Positions 36,858 through 45,984 of a stretch of DNA of 64,000 nt are shown here, one piece after another. The DNA lies in NCBI GenBank assembly GCA_003134815.1, contig PLCO01000029.1:1-64000 (forward strand), read 5' to 3'. How positions within the stretch are numbered: position 1 is the first letter of the stretch; each line of letters starts with the position of its first letter. The position numbers were made by a program, and so were the translations under genes. Under the pieces are notes generated by a model, which was given only the letters and a program-made list of their open reading frames with translations, did not search any database and was not told where the DNA came from. The DNA is from Acidobacteriaceae bacterium. GTDB lineage: Bacteria; Acidobacteriota; Terriglobia; Terriglobales; Acidobacteriaceae.

Positions 36858-39800
36858 ATGGCCACCACGTCGTTCACCGCGCTGCGCCGGATTGCCGGCT
36901 ATGCCTTTACGCTGATGCTGATTAGCTTGTGTCTGACTGGATTCGCCGCAGGCCAGGGATCGCCGCTTGTGACTGCCAGCTCCGCCGTCGGCTTGAGTCA
37001 TCCGACCGGGTGGGGGACAATCCTGGACACGGCCATGGACCAGAACGGCGACTGGTGGGTGGTGGACTGGCAGAACGGCGCGCTTTACGAGTTCCCCGCG
37101 GGCGGAGGCCCGGCGATTGTGGTTGCTGGTGCGACCCCGTCGGCAAGCCTGGGGGGCGGCTACCAGAACCCTGGCATCATCTTCGATCCAGGTAACAATC
37201 TCTACCTTGAAGCCAACTACAACAACTGCATCGTGATGTTCCCGTGGAATGCGGCCACGAAAACCTGGACCGGCCTGAATGACGGCGGAGCTAAAGACCT
37301 ATCGCCTTCCAACCCAACGACGACGATGTGCACCAACTCCGGAAGCAACAACCAAGCTGAAGCCTGGGCGCAGTATAACGTCGCCGATCTGACGGGCGAA
37401 GGCCTTGGCTATTTTCAGCCCTGGGGCATGGCCATCGGCACAAACAACACCATCATTGTCGGCGATACCGGCGGCAATGAAGCCGCCGACATTCGGCGCC
37501 TGACAGTCAGCGGCGCGTGGTCCAATCCCAAGACCGCCGGATGGGACTGGGTACCCGCGATCGGCCTGACCAAGCGACCGAACTCCGTAGCGCAGGATCC
37601 GGAAGGCAACGTCTATTTTGTTGAAGATTCCGGCGGAGCCGCCGGAGTTCTTGAAATCCCCGCGACCGCGACCAATGAGCAATACCAGTCAACTAAAACG
37701 ACGGCCGCTGAGGCAACGATGACTCGCGTGGACCCGAATCTACCTGCCGTGACAGGTGTCGCCTCTGATGCCGCGGGCAACCTCTACATCAGCGATTCGC
37801 AAACCGGCGTGGTCGAGGTTCCAAATCCGTCCGGGACCCCGCAAACGTCATCGGCGGTCCTGATTTCGGGCCTGCATGCCGGAGGCCAGGTGGCCATCGA
37901 TGCGGCGCGCAATTTGATGTATGTTCCAACCTCGCAGACGCAGACCAACGGCCAGGCGAATGTGGCCAAGGTCGGCCTTGGCTCTGCTGAGTTCGGCGCT
38001 TCCCCTGTGGGCAAAGCAGTGACGACAGGGCCGAACGTTCTCTTCGGCTTTAACGGCGCGGCCACGCCGGCCACCTTCGTAATTGCTGAAAACGGCGTGT
38101 CCACGCCCGACTTCGCCATTACTGGCGGAACATGCACTACAGGCGTCGCCTACGCGAATGCCACGAGTTGCCTTGAGAACGTATCCTTTACGCCAACTTC
38201 CGTTGGGAACATTTCGGCCAAGCTGCTGATGCAGAAACTTGTACCGACCGGTCCGAACTTCTCGGTCACCGCATATTCAATCCCCAAAGGGAGCACCACT
38301 CTCACGCTCACCGCTGCGAACTCCCTCGTATCGGGCGAAATCGTCATATTCACCGACACCACGAAAACCGATCCGTTGTACGCGCTCAATGGCTTGCAAC
38401 TCACCGTTCTGCCCGCCGGTCTAAGCGCAACACAGTTCGAAGTTTCGACCAGCGCTGTGGCCCCGACCTTCACGCCGCCGGCGGCAGTGGTGACTGTGGC
38501 GGCTAATGCTACCGTTCTAGGCTCCAGCTACGTGACCCTGGCGAGCATGGCGCTCCACGGCGTCGGATTGGGCGCGAACATCCAGGCATCGCCCGCATTG
38601 CAGTCCTCGATCGGATCGAAGCTGTTGACTCCCAGCCAGGTTGCGACCGACGCAGCGGGGAATCTTTATGTCGCAGATCCCGGCCAGGCCAAGGTTCTTG
38701 TGTATGCCGCGGGTTCCGGCGCCTCATCTACCCCCTCTTCCGTAGGCACTGGACTGACGCTGCCGACAGGCGTGGCCGTCGATGGCTCAGGCGACATCTT
38801 CATCGCCGACAGCAGCTCCGGTAGCGTCGTCGAAGTGCCCTTCGGGCAAACCGAGACCACTGGCACGCCTGCGGGACTGAACCCAACGGACCAAGTGACT
38901 CTTGTGAGCGGGCTGGGTACTACCGGCCTGCAACTGGCAGTGGACGGGTTGAACAATCTGTATATCGCAGATCCGAGCAATGGGCGGGTCGTAAAGCTGG
39001 GCGCCGTAGGCGCTTCGACTACCTCCAATCTGAGCAACACGGAGACCATTCTGACCGCCGGCTTTACCGCGCCCTCGGCTGTGGCCGCGGATGAAGTCGG
39101 CAATGTCTACGTGATCGACGGCGTGAATCTTTTCGAGCTCATCGGCGGCGCCGGGGCTCCAGTCACGTTGCTGAACAATCTAAGCGGCGCTACCGGCTTG
39201 GCAGTCGATCCTTCCGGGGCCGTCTATATCACCTCGGCTAGCGGAACCACGCGCATCCCCTATGTGAGCGGCGCGTTGAATCTTGCCGATGAGACCACCG
39301 TCGCCTCGGCAGTGAGCAACACTTCGTCGGTCGCTCTTGACCGCGCAAACAACGTCTATCTGGTCCAGGCCTCTGGCGGAGCCATCACCCTGGTAAGCAC
39401 GAATGGTGCAATGGTCCTGCCCGAGCCCGCCACGCTCAATTCCTCAACAAATGCGATCGCCACGATCACCAATACGGGGAACTCGCCGCTGACCGTCACC
39501 GGCTACACCGGCAGCAACCCGGCAAACGCGCAGCAGCCCTCGTACTTTCAATTGCCGGTGGACTTCTCGGCTGCCGATGCGTCAACCGGCGGTTGCGAAG
39601 CGGGTAGCCCGGTGGCGGCAGGCGCGACCTGCGAGGTGAACATCACCTTCAACCCCGGAGCTGGAGAGCAAGGGGCGCTCACCGGCGTAATCGGCGTTAC
39701 CAGCAGTGCGATCAACGCACCAACGACCATTGCTACTACCGGAACGGCGTTGGCGCTGGCAAATTCCGCGTCGGCCCTCGTTGCGGGACAAGGCCATGCA

Positions 39801-41363
39801 TCCGAGGTAATCAATACTCCTCTCTCAATCACCGTGGCGTCCAAGAGCGGCGCAGGCGCGGCCCCCACTGGTACCGTCACGGTCGTCTATACGACGTGGA
39901 CGGTCGTCATTGTTGCGGGCGTTCCCACCATTACGCCGCAAACAGCGACTGCCACTTCAAGTTTGACCAATGGCGCCGCCAGTTTCACTCTTTCGCCGGT
40001 TTTAGCGGGGACGCAGACCATGACCGTGCTCTACAGCGGCGATCGGGTCTACGGTCGATCGGTGGGAACAATGTCCGTTACCGTGGCGAAGTCCGCGATT
40101 ACGGGAATTGCCCTGCCCACCCTCCCCGACCTAACAGATATCAACCTGCCGTTCGTTCCGGCGGGAACTGGCAGCGGAACCGTTCCATACGACGGATCGG
40201 AGACGCCGTTCCAATACAACTTCATCATGAAGGTGGGCACCGCCGCAGGCGTTCCCACCGGGTCAATTACAGTAATGGACAACTCGACCGCATGCCCCCC
40301 CGGAACATCGGCAGCGGGAATCGGCGCGGCAACCTGCAATCTACCCGGCTACGCAACCCCGGGTGGATACACCGGCGTCGCGTGCCCAACCAACACTGCC
40401 GCGGGAGTGTTGACCATCCAGAACGCCGGCACGATTACCGGCGCCCAGGCATCGTTCCCAACAAGTTGCTTGTGGTTTGTGCCCCAGGGTGTCAGCTATT
40501 CGCCGGTGATCTACACGCACAACATCTATCCGGTGTATAGCGGGGATCAGAATTTCCTGGGCCTTACCGGGCCGACATCGACGGTGCTGCAGTCCGTGCG
40601 TGGACCCATGGTGCAAATCACGCAAACTGGCAATGCAGCGTCACTCACAGCTGCTCCGTCGCTGACGGTGTCAGCGGGATCCTCGGCGAGCATGAATCTA
40701 ACTCTGACCTCGATTCTCGGTTACGGGATTGCTGGACGGAACTCCCAGTTGAACGCTACTAACTTCCCGGTTTCGCTCACCTGCGACAATCTGCCGCCAC
40801 ATACACAGTGTTCGTTCACTTATCCCATCCCGGACCCGCTTGTACCCAACTCCGTGGATATCCCGTGCCCCTCTGGCGCAACGTCGACACAGATTGCTAA
40901 CGGTTCAGTTCAATGCACGCCGGGACAGGTAAGCGTGACTTTCTACACCGACGTTTCAGCGGGTACCACCACCAGCCAGAATGCCCGCACTGCCTCTGTC
41001 ACACTGGCGGCAATCTTTGGCTTCGGAATGATGGGGCTCTTCTTCCGCCGCAAGGCCTTTGAAAAAGCCCGGCTTCTCATGATGGTGTTCCTCATGGTTG
41101 TCGGGGGCGCGCTTGCGGTTAGCATTACCGCTTGCAACACCACAACCTTGGCCCCTCTTGCGTCTTTGAAGACGCCTGCTGGAACGTATGCGGTGACGAT
41201 TACAGCGGACGAAGTGGGCTCGTTCTGTTCTTCCCAGCCCGGCGGCGGGGGCGACAATTGCATCGTGCCGGGGAGTGGCTCGACAACCAATAACGGCATC
41301 GAGGTCTTTGGCACCCAAAACCAGGTGTCTCTACCGTTCTACGTCAATGTGAATGTGCAGTAA
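36858..41363 (+). CDS. Giant secreted NHL-repeat/Ig-like protein, 1501 residues
   Basis: The start is the ATG of MATTSFTALRRIAG, with GGGGAGG 6 bases before it; a GTG seven codons earlier would put the ribosome-binding site inside the gene. After the signal peptide (cleavage near FAAGQG) come a first propeller (about 30-390) and a beta-sandwich with the insert YSIPKGSTTLTLTAANS, homologous to that of the previous gene. A second NHL propeller (PTGVAVDGSGDIFIADSSSG) and Ig-like domains including PTGTVTVVYTTW follow. The C-terminal module has a hydrophobic segment from about 1379 (AAIFGFGMMGLFF), RRKAFEKAR, a second hydrophobic segment ending at Cys near 1425 (SITACNT), and TPAGTYAVTITADE. It is a tandem paralogue of the 32298 gene. 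Confidence 0.82.
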   Translation: MATTSFTALRRIAGYAFTLMLISLCLTGFAAGQGSPLVTASSAVGLSHPTGWGTILDTAMDQNGDWWVVDWQNGALYEFPAGGGPAIVVAGATPSASLGGGYQNPGIIFDPGNNLYLEANYNNCIVMFPWNAATKTWTGLNDGGAKDLSPSNPTTTMCTNSGSNNQAEAWAQYNVADLTGEGLGYFQPWGMAIGTNNTIIVGDTGGNEAADIRRLTVSGAWSNPKTAGWDWVPAIGLTKRPNSVAQDPEGNVYFVEDSGGAAGVLEIPATATNEQYQSTKTTAAEATMTRVDPNLPAVTGVASDAAGNLYISDSQTGVVEVPNPSGTPQTSSAVLISGLHAGGQVAIDAARNLMYVPTSQTQTNGQANVAKVGLGSAEFGASPVGKAVTTGPNVLFGFNGAATPATFVIAENGVSTPDFAITGGTCTTGVAYANATSCLENVSFTPTSVGNISAKLLMQKLVPTGPNFSVTAYSIPKGSTTLTLTAANSLVSGEIVIFTDTTKTDPLYALNGLQLTVLPAGLSATQFEVSTSAVAPTFTPPAAVVTVAANATVLGSSYVTLASMALHGVGLGANIQASPALQSSIGSKLLTPSQVATDAAGNLYVADPGQAKVLVYAAGSGASSTPSSVGTGLTLPTGVAVDGSGDIFIADSSSGSVVEVPFGQTETTGTPAGLNPTDQVTLVSGLGTTGLQLAVDGLNNLYIADPSNGRVVKLGAVGASTTSNLSNTETILTAGFTAPSAVAADEVGNVYVIDGVNLFELIGGAGAPVTLLNNLSGATGLAVDPSGAVYITSASGTTRIPYVSGALNLADETTVASAVSNTSSVALDRANNVYLVQASGGAITLVSTNGAMVLPEPATLNSSTNAIATITNTGNSPLTVTGYTGSNPANAQQPSYFQLPVDFSAADASTGGCEAGSPVAAGATCEVNITFNPGAGEQGALTGVIGVTSSAINAPTTIATTGTALALANSASALVAGQGHASEVINTPLSITVASKSGAGAAPTGTVTVVYTTWTVVIVAGVPTITPQTATATSSLTNGAASFTLSPVLAGTQTMTVLYSGDRVYGRSVGTMSVTVAKSAITGIALPTLPDLTDINLPFVPAGTGSGTVPYDGSETPFQYNFIMKVGTAAGVPTGSITVMDNSTACPPGTSAAGIGAATCNLPGYATPGGYTGVACPTNTAAGVLTIQNAGTITGAQASFPTSCLWFVPQGVSYSPVIYTHNIYPVYSGDQNFLGLTGPTSTVLQSVRGPMVQITQTGNAASLTAAPSLTVSAGSSASMNLTLTSILGYGIAGRNSQLNATNFPVSLTCDNLPPHTQCSFTYPIPDPLVPNSVDIPCPSGATSTQIANGSVQCTPGQVSVTFYTDVSAGTTTSQNARTASVTLAAIFGFGMMGLFFRRKAFEKARLLMMVFLMVVGGALAVSITACNTTTLAPLASLKTPAGTYAVTITADEVGSFCSSQPGGGGDNCIVPGSGSTTNNGIEVFGTQNQVSLPFYVNVNVQ

Positions 41364-41400
41364 CAAACTCATCGATCGGGACTGAATTCAGGCATGCTTT

Positions 41401-41432
41401 CATCGCGCCGCGCAAGCGGCGCGATGTTGTTT
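41401..41432 (+). terminator. Intrinsic terminator after the second giant NHL gene
   Basis: CATCGCGCCGC (41401-41411) and GCGGCGCGATG (41416-41426) form a perfect 11-bp stem around GCAA, followed by TTGTTT, 38 bases after the stop. The rest of the 305-bp gap to the next gene (to 41668) holds no gene I can support. Confidence 0.8.
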
Positions 41433-41668
41433 GAGCCGGCGTTGCGTGGCTTAATAAATTGATTTAGTATGGGTGGGCTGCAGAAGAGCGAGCCCGATCT
41501 GCGCACTGATAAACGCGCTTTGGTATAGCCGCCCTTGACGATCCCTACAAGCGGCGGCCGGCGATTCCAGGCACTGCAATCAGCTTTCCCATGCGATTGA
41601 TGCCATGGCCGGGTTTTGATTCGGACAGATAGACCCACTGTCTAAGTGATCCTAAGGAGAAGCTGGTT

Positions 41669-44600
41669 ATGCGCTTTCGTTCGGCTTGGTGGCTGGTGGC
41701 TTCAACTCTCGTCATTGCCGGATGCGGCGGTTCCAATTCGGGCGGAGGTGGTGGGGGCGGGAACAACACTCCGCCGACAGTTGCCTCGGTGACGCCCACG
41801 AATGGCGCTATTAGCGTCGCGGTCGGCTCGACTATTTCAGCGGCATTCAGCGAGTCGATGACTTCGTCGACCGTCACCACCTCGACATTTACGCTCGTGC
41901 CGCAAGGCGGGTCGGCCATTGCCGGAACCGTCGTATATAACGGTGGCAATTTCACGGCGACATTCACGCCAAGCGTCCCGCTAGCTTATAGCACGATGTA
42001 CACCGCGACAATTACGACCGGCGTGCAGAGCAGCGGTTCAGTGGCATTGGGTTCCAGCTACACCTGGTCGTTTACAACGGCGCCAGTGCCTCCGCCGACG
42101 GTTTCTTCGGTGACACCAACGAACACAACCACTGGCGTTGCCATCACATCGGACGTTACGGCTACCTTCAGCGAGGCCATGAATGCGGCGAGCATCACCG
42201 CCGCGACGTTCACGCTCGTGCCCCAGGGAGGAGCAGCCGTCGCCGCGACTGTCAGCTATTCCAGTAATGGCAACGTCGCGACGCTTACTCCGACCGCGCC
42301 GCTCACCAACAACACGACCTATACGGCCACAATCACGACGGGCGTCTCATCCTCTGCCGGGAGTGCGCTGGCCGCGAACTATACCTGGTCGTTCACAACC
42401 GTGCTTGGCCCGGTGCCGACCGTTAACGCGGTGACGCCGGTGAACCTGACCAACGGCGTTGCCATTACCTCAACCGTCACGGCCACGTTCAGCGAGGCCA
42501 TGAGCTCATCGACAATCACTGGGTCGAATTTTACGTTGGCACCGACGGCGGGCGGGTCGGCGGTCACTGCGGCAGTCGTCTATACCGCCAACAATCTGAC
42601 CGCAACACTTACGCCGACCGCTCCGCTCGCCTACAACACCGCCTACACGGCCACAATAACAACTTTAGTGCAGAGTTCTTTAGGCACTCCGCTGGCCGCC
42701 AACTACACCTGGACATTTACCACCGCAACGGCGCCGGCTCCGGCGGTCACTGGAGTGACACCGATCAATCTGAGCACCACTGCGGCCATCTCAACGACTG
42801 TAACGGCAACCTTCAATCAGGCGATGAATTCCTCCACAATTACCGCCTCGACCTTCTCACTGACCGGACCAGGAAACACTTCTGTGCAGGGCACCGTCGC
42901 CTACAACGCCGGTACTTCGGTTGCGACGTTCACGCCGACGGCGAATCTTGCTTACAACACCATGTATGTGGCGACGCTCAGCACCAGCATTATGAGTTCC
43001 ACGAGCGTTGCGCTGGCTGCGGCTTATACGTGGAGCTTCACGACGGCTGCAGCACCGGTTCCCACTGTCTCAACCACCGTGCCGACGAGTGGCGCTGCGA
43101 GCGTGAACATCGGCAACGCGCTGACGGCGACCTTCAGTCAGCCGATGAACTCGTCGACCGTCACCGCGACCACCTTTACGCTGGCCACATCAAGCGGCAA
43201 CACTCCGGTTGCGGGCCTGGTCACTTACAACACCGGAACTTCGACGGCGACATTCACTCCCAATGCATCTCTGGCCTACAGCACGTCGTACACTGCGACA
43301 ATTACGACGGGAGCGACAAGCGCTGCCGGCGCCGCGCTGGCCTCTAACTACGTGTGGACATTCACCACTGGCGCGAGCCCCAACCAAGTGACAGTTGACT
43401 TCGGAACGACCTATCAGACCATTCGCGGATTCGGCGGCTCGACCGCATGGCTTGGACATATGCCATCAGCCGTCTCTACGGCCTTGTTCAACCCAACGAG
43501 CGGACTCGGCCTCAGCATCCTGCGCTTGCGCATCGATCCCCAGGGTTTGTCAACGGGTGGTGGCACTCATGGGGATCCATATGAAACCAGCGAATGGGAC
43601 TACGAGGCTGCCAATGGCGCAGACGCCGTCGCCGCCAACCCCAAAGCCATCGTCTTCGCCTCGCCCTGGACGGCGCCAGCCACCTGGAAACTCAGTGGCA
43701 CCTCAACCACAATAAGCGGCGTTGTCTTTAACGAGGCCTTCAACGGCAGTTGCGGCGATGGAGCGGGTTACTGTGGCGGCTATCTGGATCCGAATCACTA
43801 TGCCGACTATGCCAATTACCTGGAGGATTTTGTTAAATTCTTCAATACCACCAACACCTTCCATCTCTACGCCATCTCGATGCAGAATGAGCCGGAGGTG
43901 AACCAAAACTACGAGTCCTGCGTCTGGACTCCACAGCAAATGGATACCTGGGTCGCGGGCAACGCCTCGACGATCACTTCGGACGCATACTCGACGAAGT
44001 TCATCATGCCGGAGTCGGAGTCATTTAATTCGTTCGTTGCCTCACCAACCCTCAACGACACAAATGCGCAGGGACTTGTCAGCATCATCGGTGGCCACAT
44101 CTATGGGGTCCAGCCTGCGCCATACTCCATTCCTTCGGGAGACAGCCCGAAAGAAATCTGGATGACCGAGTTCGGCCCATTGAGCTCAGCGACGCTAACC
44201 TGGGTTCAAGCCTTGACGATCTATGGTGAATCGATCCATAACTCAATGGTCACCGGCCAATACAACGCCTATGTCTGGTGGGGACTTTTCGGCAACTCCG
44301 CCGGCAGTTGCGCAACATCCGCCGGCACCTGTGGCCTTGTCGACAATGCTGGGAGTGTGCAGCCGATGGGCGAAGTGATGGGCCAGTACTCGAAGTTCAT
44401 CCAGCCCGGCTATGTGCGCGTTTTGGCAACCGTAAACTCGCTTTCCGGAGTGTATGTTTCGGCGTACAGTAATAGCTCGCCAGCACACTATGTGATTGTG
44501 GCAATCAACGCCAATACGACCTCGGAGAGCCTGACGTTTGCGCTGAGCAATGGGACAGTCACGTCAGTTACGCCTTATGAAAGTTCGTCCACATTAAGCC

Positions 44601-44686
44601 TGGCAGCGCAATCCGCGGTCACGGTAACTGGCGGGCAATTCAACTACACGCTTCCCGCGCAAAGTATCGTTACGTTTGTGCAGTGA
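41669..44686 (+). CDS. GH30 xylanase-like lipoprotein with five SbsA-type Ig domains
   Basis: The signal peptide ends in the lipobox VIAGC (Cys 19), followed by a Gly/Asn spacer. Five Big_5 (SbsA-type) Ig domains of about 105 residues follow (each opening with P-T/A-V-x-x-V/T-x-P and closing with YTWSFTT or a variant), between about 35 and 565. The GH30 module starts near residue 572 with DFGTTYQTIRGFGGSTAWLG. Glu741 in SMQNEPEVNQNYESC is the expected acid/base, and Glu834 in WMTEFGPL the nucleophile. The NYESC-W pattern resembles subfamily 8 glucuronoxylanases, but a subfamily call needs alignment. The beta-sandwich that GH30 uses to complete its fold is present to the C-terminus (PAQSIVTFVQ). 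Likely displayed on the outer membrane. Confidence 0.88.
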   Translation: MRFRSAWWLVASTLVIAGCGGSNSGGGGGGGNNTPPTVASVTPTNGAISVAVGSTISAAFSESMTSSTVTTSTFTLVPQGGSAIAGTVVYNGGNFTATFTPSVPLAYSTMYTATITTGVQSSGSVALGSSYTWSFTTAPVPPPTVSSVTPTNTTTGVAITSDVTATFSEAMNAASITAATFTLVPQGGAAVAATVSYSSNGNVATLTPTAPLTNNTTYTATITTGVSSSAGSALAANYTWSFTTVLGPVPTVNAVTPVNLTNGVAITSTVTATFSEAMSSSTITGSNFTLAPTAGGSAVTAAVVYTANNLTATLTPTAPLAYNTAYTATITTLVQSSLGTPLAANYTWTFTTATAPAPAVTGVTPINLSTTAAISTTVTATFNQAMNSSTITASTFSLTGPGNTSVQGTVAYNAGTSVATFTPTANLAYNTMYVATLSTSIMSSTSVALAAAYTWSFTTAAAPVPTVSTTVPTSGAASVNIGNALTATFSQPMNSSTVTATTFTLATSSGNTPVAGLVTYNTGTSTATFTPNASLAYSTSYTATITTGATSAAGAALASNYVWTFTTGASPNQVTVDFGTTYQTIRGFGGSTAWLGHMPSAVSTALFNPTSGLGLSILRLRIDPQGLSTGGGTHGDPYETSEWDYEAANGADAVAANPKAIVFASPWTAPATWKLSGTSTTISGVVFNEAFNGSCGDGAGYCGGYLDPNHYADYANYLEDFVKFFNTTNTFHLYAISMQNEPEVNQNYESCVWTPQQMDTWVAGNASTITSDAYSTKFIMPESESFNSFVASPTLNDTNAQGLVSIIGGHIYGVQPAPYSIPSGDSPKEIWMTEFGPLSSATLTWVQALTIYGESIHNSMVTGQYNAYVWWGLFGNSAGSCATSAGTCGLVDNAGSVQPMGEVMGQYSKFIQPGYVRVLATVNSLSGVYVSAYSNSSPAHYVIVAINANTTSESLTFALSNGTVTSVTPYESSSTLSLAAQSAVTVTGGQFNYTLPAQSIVTFVQ

Positions 44687-44708
44687 TGCGGGCCGGCATG
44701 GCGCAGGC

Positions 44709-45656
44709 TTAGACTGCGCTGCTCGACACGGATTTGGATTCGGCTACTTCTTCCTGCGAACCATTGGCGGTGCGGAATGCGGCCACGCCGCAGCCGACAA
44801 GTGCGGCTTTGTCCTTAAGTTCGGAGACGCGCAACTGGACCGTGGAATCGCCGAGCTGGGCCTGCACAGCGGGCAGAAAGAGATTCGCTGACCGGGAGAT
44901 TCCGCCCCCAAGCACGATGACTTCCGCATGGAATCCGGCGAGCAAGGTCTGAATCACCACTCCAAGATGCTGGCCGAACTCACTGAAAGCCTGTTGCGCG
45001 GCCGGATCAGAAGAGACAGCAGCCGCGAGGTCGACGACTTCGAGCCGCTTGCCGGTGCGGCGTTCGTAATTGCCAACAATGGCTCGCGATGAAACGAAGT
45101 CCTCGACGATTCCGCCCTGGTAGGGAAGATTCCAGATCTCACCGCCGCTTGGAACGCCTGGCCCTGTGGTTGTGAGGTGTCCTTCTACTGCGAACGCTGA
45201 GCCAATCCCCGTTCCAAGAGTGAGTCCAACCGCGCGCCTGAATCCGCGTGCAGCTCCAGCGCCAACCTCGCCAAGCAGATATGCATCGGCATCGTTTAGA
45301 AAGCGGACCTGTGCGGCCTGCAAGCCAAATCGATTGGCCAAGGCGCAGCGCAAATCAACGCCATAGAGGTAAGGAAGTTTGTGGCGCATGAGGCTGACGC
45401 CGGCCTGGAGATCGAAGGGGCCGGGCACGGCAAGCATTGCGCCCGTGATTTTGACGTTGCCCCCGTTCTGGCCTGTCTGAGCTTTCATACCCAGCCCGTA
45501 GAGGAGATCGACGAAGGCGTCGGAGGTGTGCGCGGCCGGATGCGGACCGCTCACAACAGGGCCGAGGCTGAAACCTGGAGTAGAGCATACTGCCGCGGCG
45601 ACGTGGCTGCCGCCGACATCGAACACAAGCACACGGCTCTCCACAAGGTTGGCCAT
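44709..45656 (-). CDS. ROK-family sugar kinase
   Basis: ATP-dependent sugar kinase, likely for glucose or a related hexose released by the neighbouring hydrolases. Start at the ATG of MANLVESRVLVFDVGGSH; a GTG three codons upstream is possible. The phosphate-1 motif FDVGGSHVAAAVC, the catalytic aspartate in FLNDADAYLLGE and the phosphate-2 motif TLGTGIGSAF are visible. An adenosine region (LGGGISRSANLFLP) is also seen. The usual ROK zinc site CxCGxxGCxE is absent; the corresponding stretch reads SGGEIWNLPYQGGIVEDF. It is divergent from the GH2 gene across a LacI-type operator. Length (315 residues) is normal. Confidence 0.85.
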   Translation of the reverse strand: MANLVESRVLVFDVGGSHVAAAVCSTPGFSLGPVVSGPHPAAHTSDAFVDLLYGLGMKAQTGQNGGNVKITGAMLAVPGPFDLQAGVSLMRHKLPYLYGVDLRCALANRFGLQAAQVRFLNDADAYLLGEVGAGAARGFRRAVGLTLGTGIGSAFAVEGHLTTTGPGVPSGGEIWNLPYQGGIVEDFVSSRAIVGNYERRTGKRLEVVDLAAAVSSDPAAQQAFSEFGQHLGVVIQTLLAGFHAEVIVLGGGISRSANLFLPAVQAQLGDSTVQLRVSELKDKAALVGCGVAAFRTANGSQEEVAESKSVSSSAV

Positions 45657-45788
45657 CACGAACACCGCAAACCCCAGCCGGCGAGAGCACGCACACGCGG
45701 AATGAGATTGTTACCATTTGTATCACAGCTAGCAGCAGGAAGCAGGGGGATCTTTCTGGAAAAATCCGCGCATTTGCGCAAAATATAG

Positions 45789-45818
45789 GCGACAATTCTG
45801 ACTTGCTGCCGCTATGAT
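45789..45818 (+). promoter_or_regulatory. Candidate promoter of the GH2 gene
   Basis: GCGACA (45789-45794), 18 bases and TATGAT (45813-45818) are seen. Transcription would start near 45825, placing the LacI-type operator at 45876-45889 about 50 bases inside the transcribed leader, where a bound repressor could block elongation. Confidence 0.4.
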
Positions 45819-45875
45819 GGTTTCCGGTTTTCGGGGCCGGATTTTCCTCGCCTTGAAGAGGCGCGCGCCCGGCAG

Positions 45876-45889
45876 TGATAACGTTATCT
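45876..45889. promoter_or_regulatory. LacI-type operator between the ROK kinase and GH2 genes
   Basis: TGATAACGTTATCT contains the perfect 12-bp palindrome GATAACGTTATC with the central CG typical of LacI/GalR operators. A site differing at one position lies upstream of the GH44 gene at 23583-23596. A LacI-family regulator is encoded just beyond the GH2 gene. Confidence 0.65.
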
Positions 45890-45984
45890 TTCGATTGCAC
45901 CCGGATTACTGCGATCCCGACGCCCGAAGAAACCGAGGCTGGGCTTTTGCTCTCCAATTCGCGCGTCCGATAGGATGGTCTGCC

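Noticed and set aside
41507-41528. A possible degenerate LacI-type site before the GH30 gene (TGATAAACGCGCTTTGGTA)
   Set aside because: The two halves do not form a palindrome and match the operators at 23583 and 45876 poorly.
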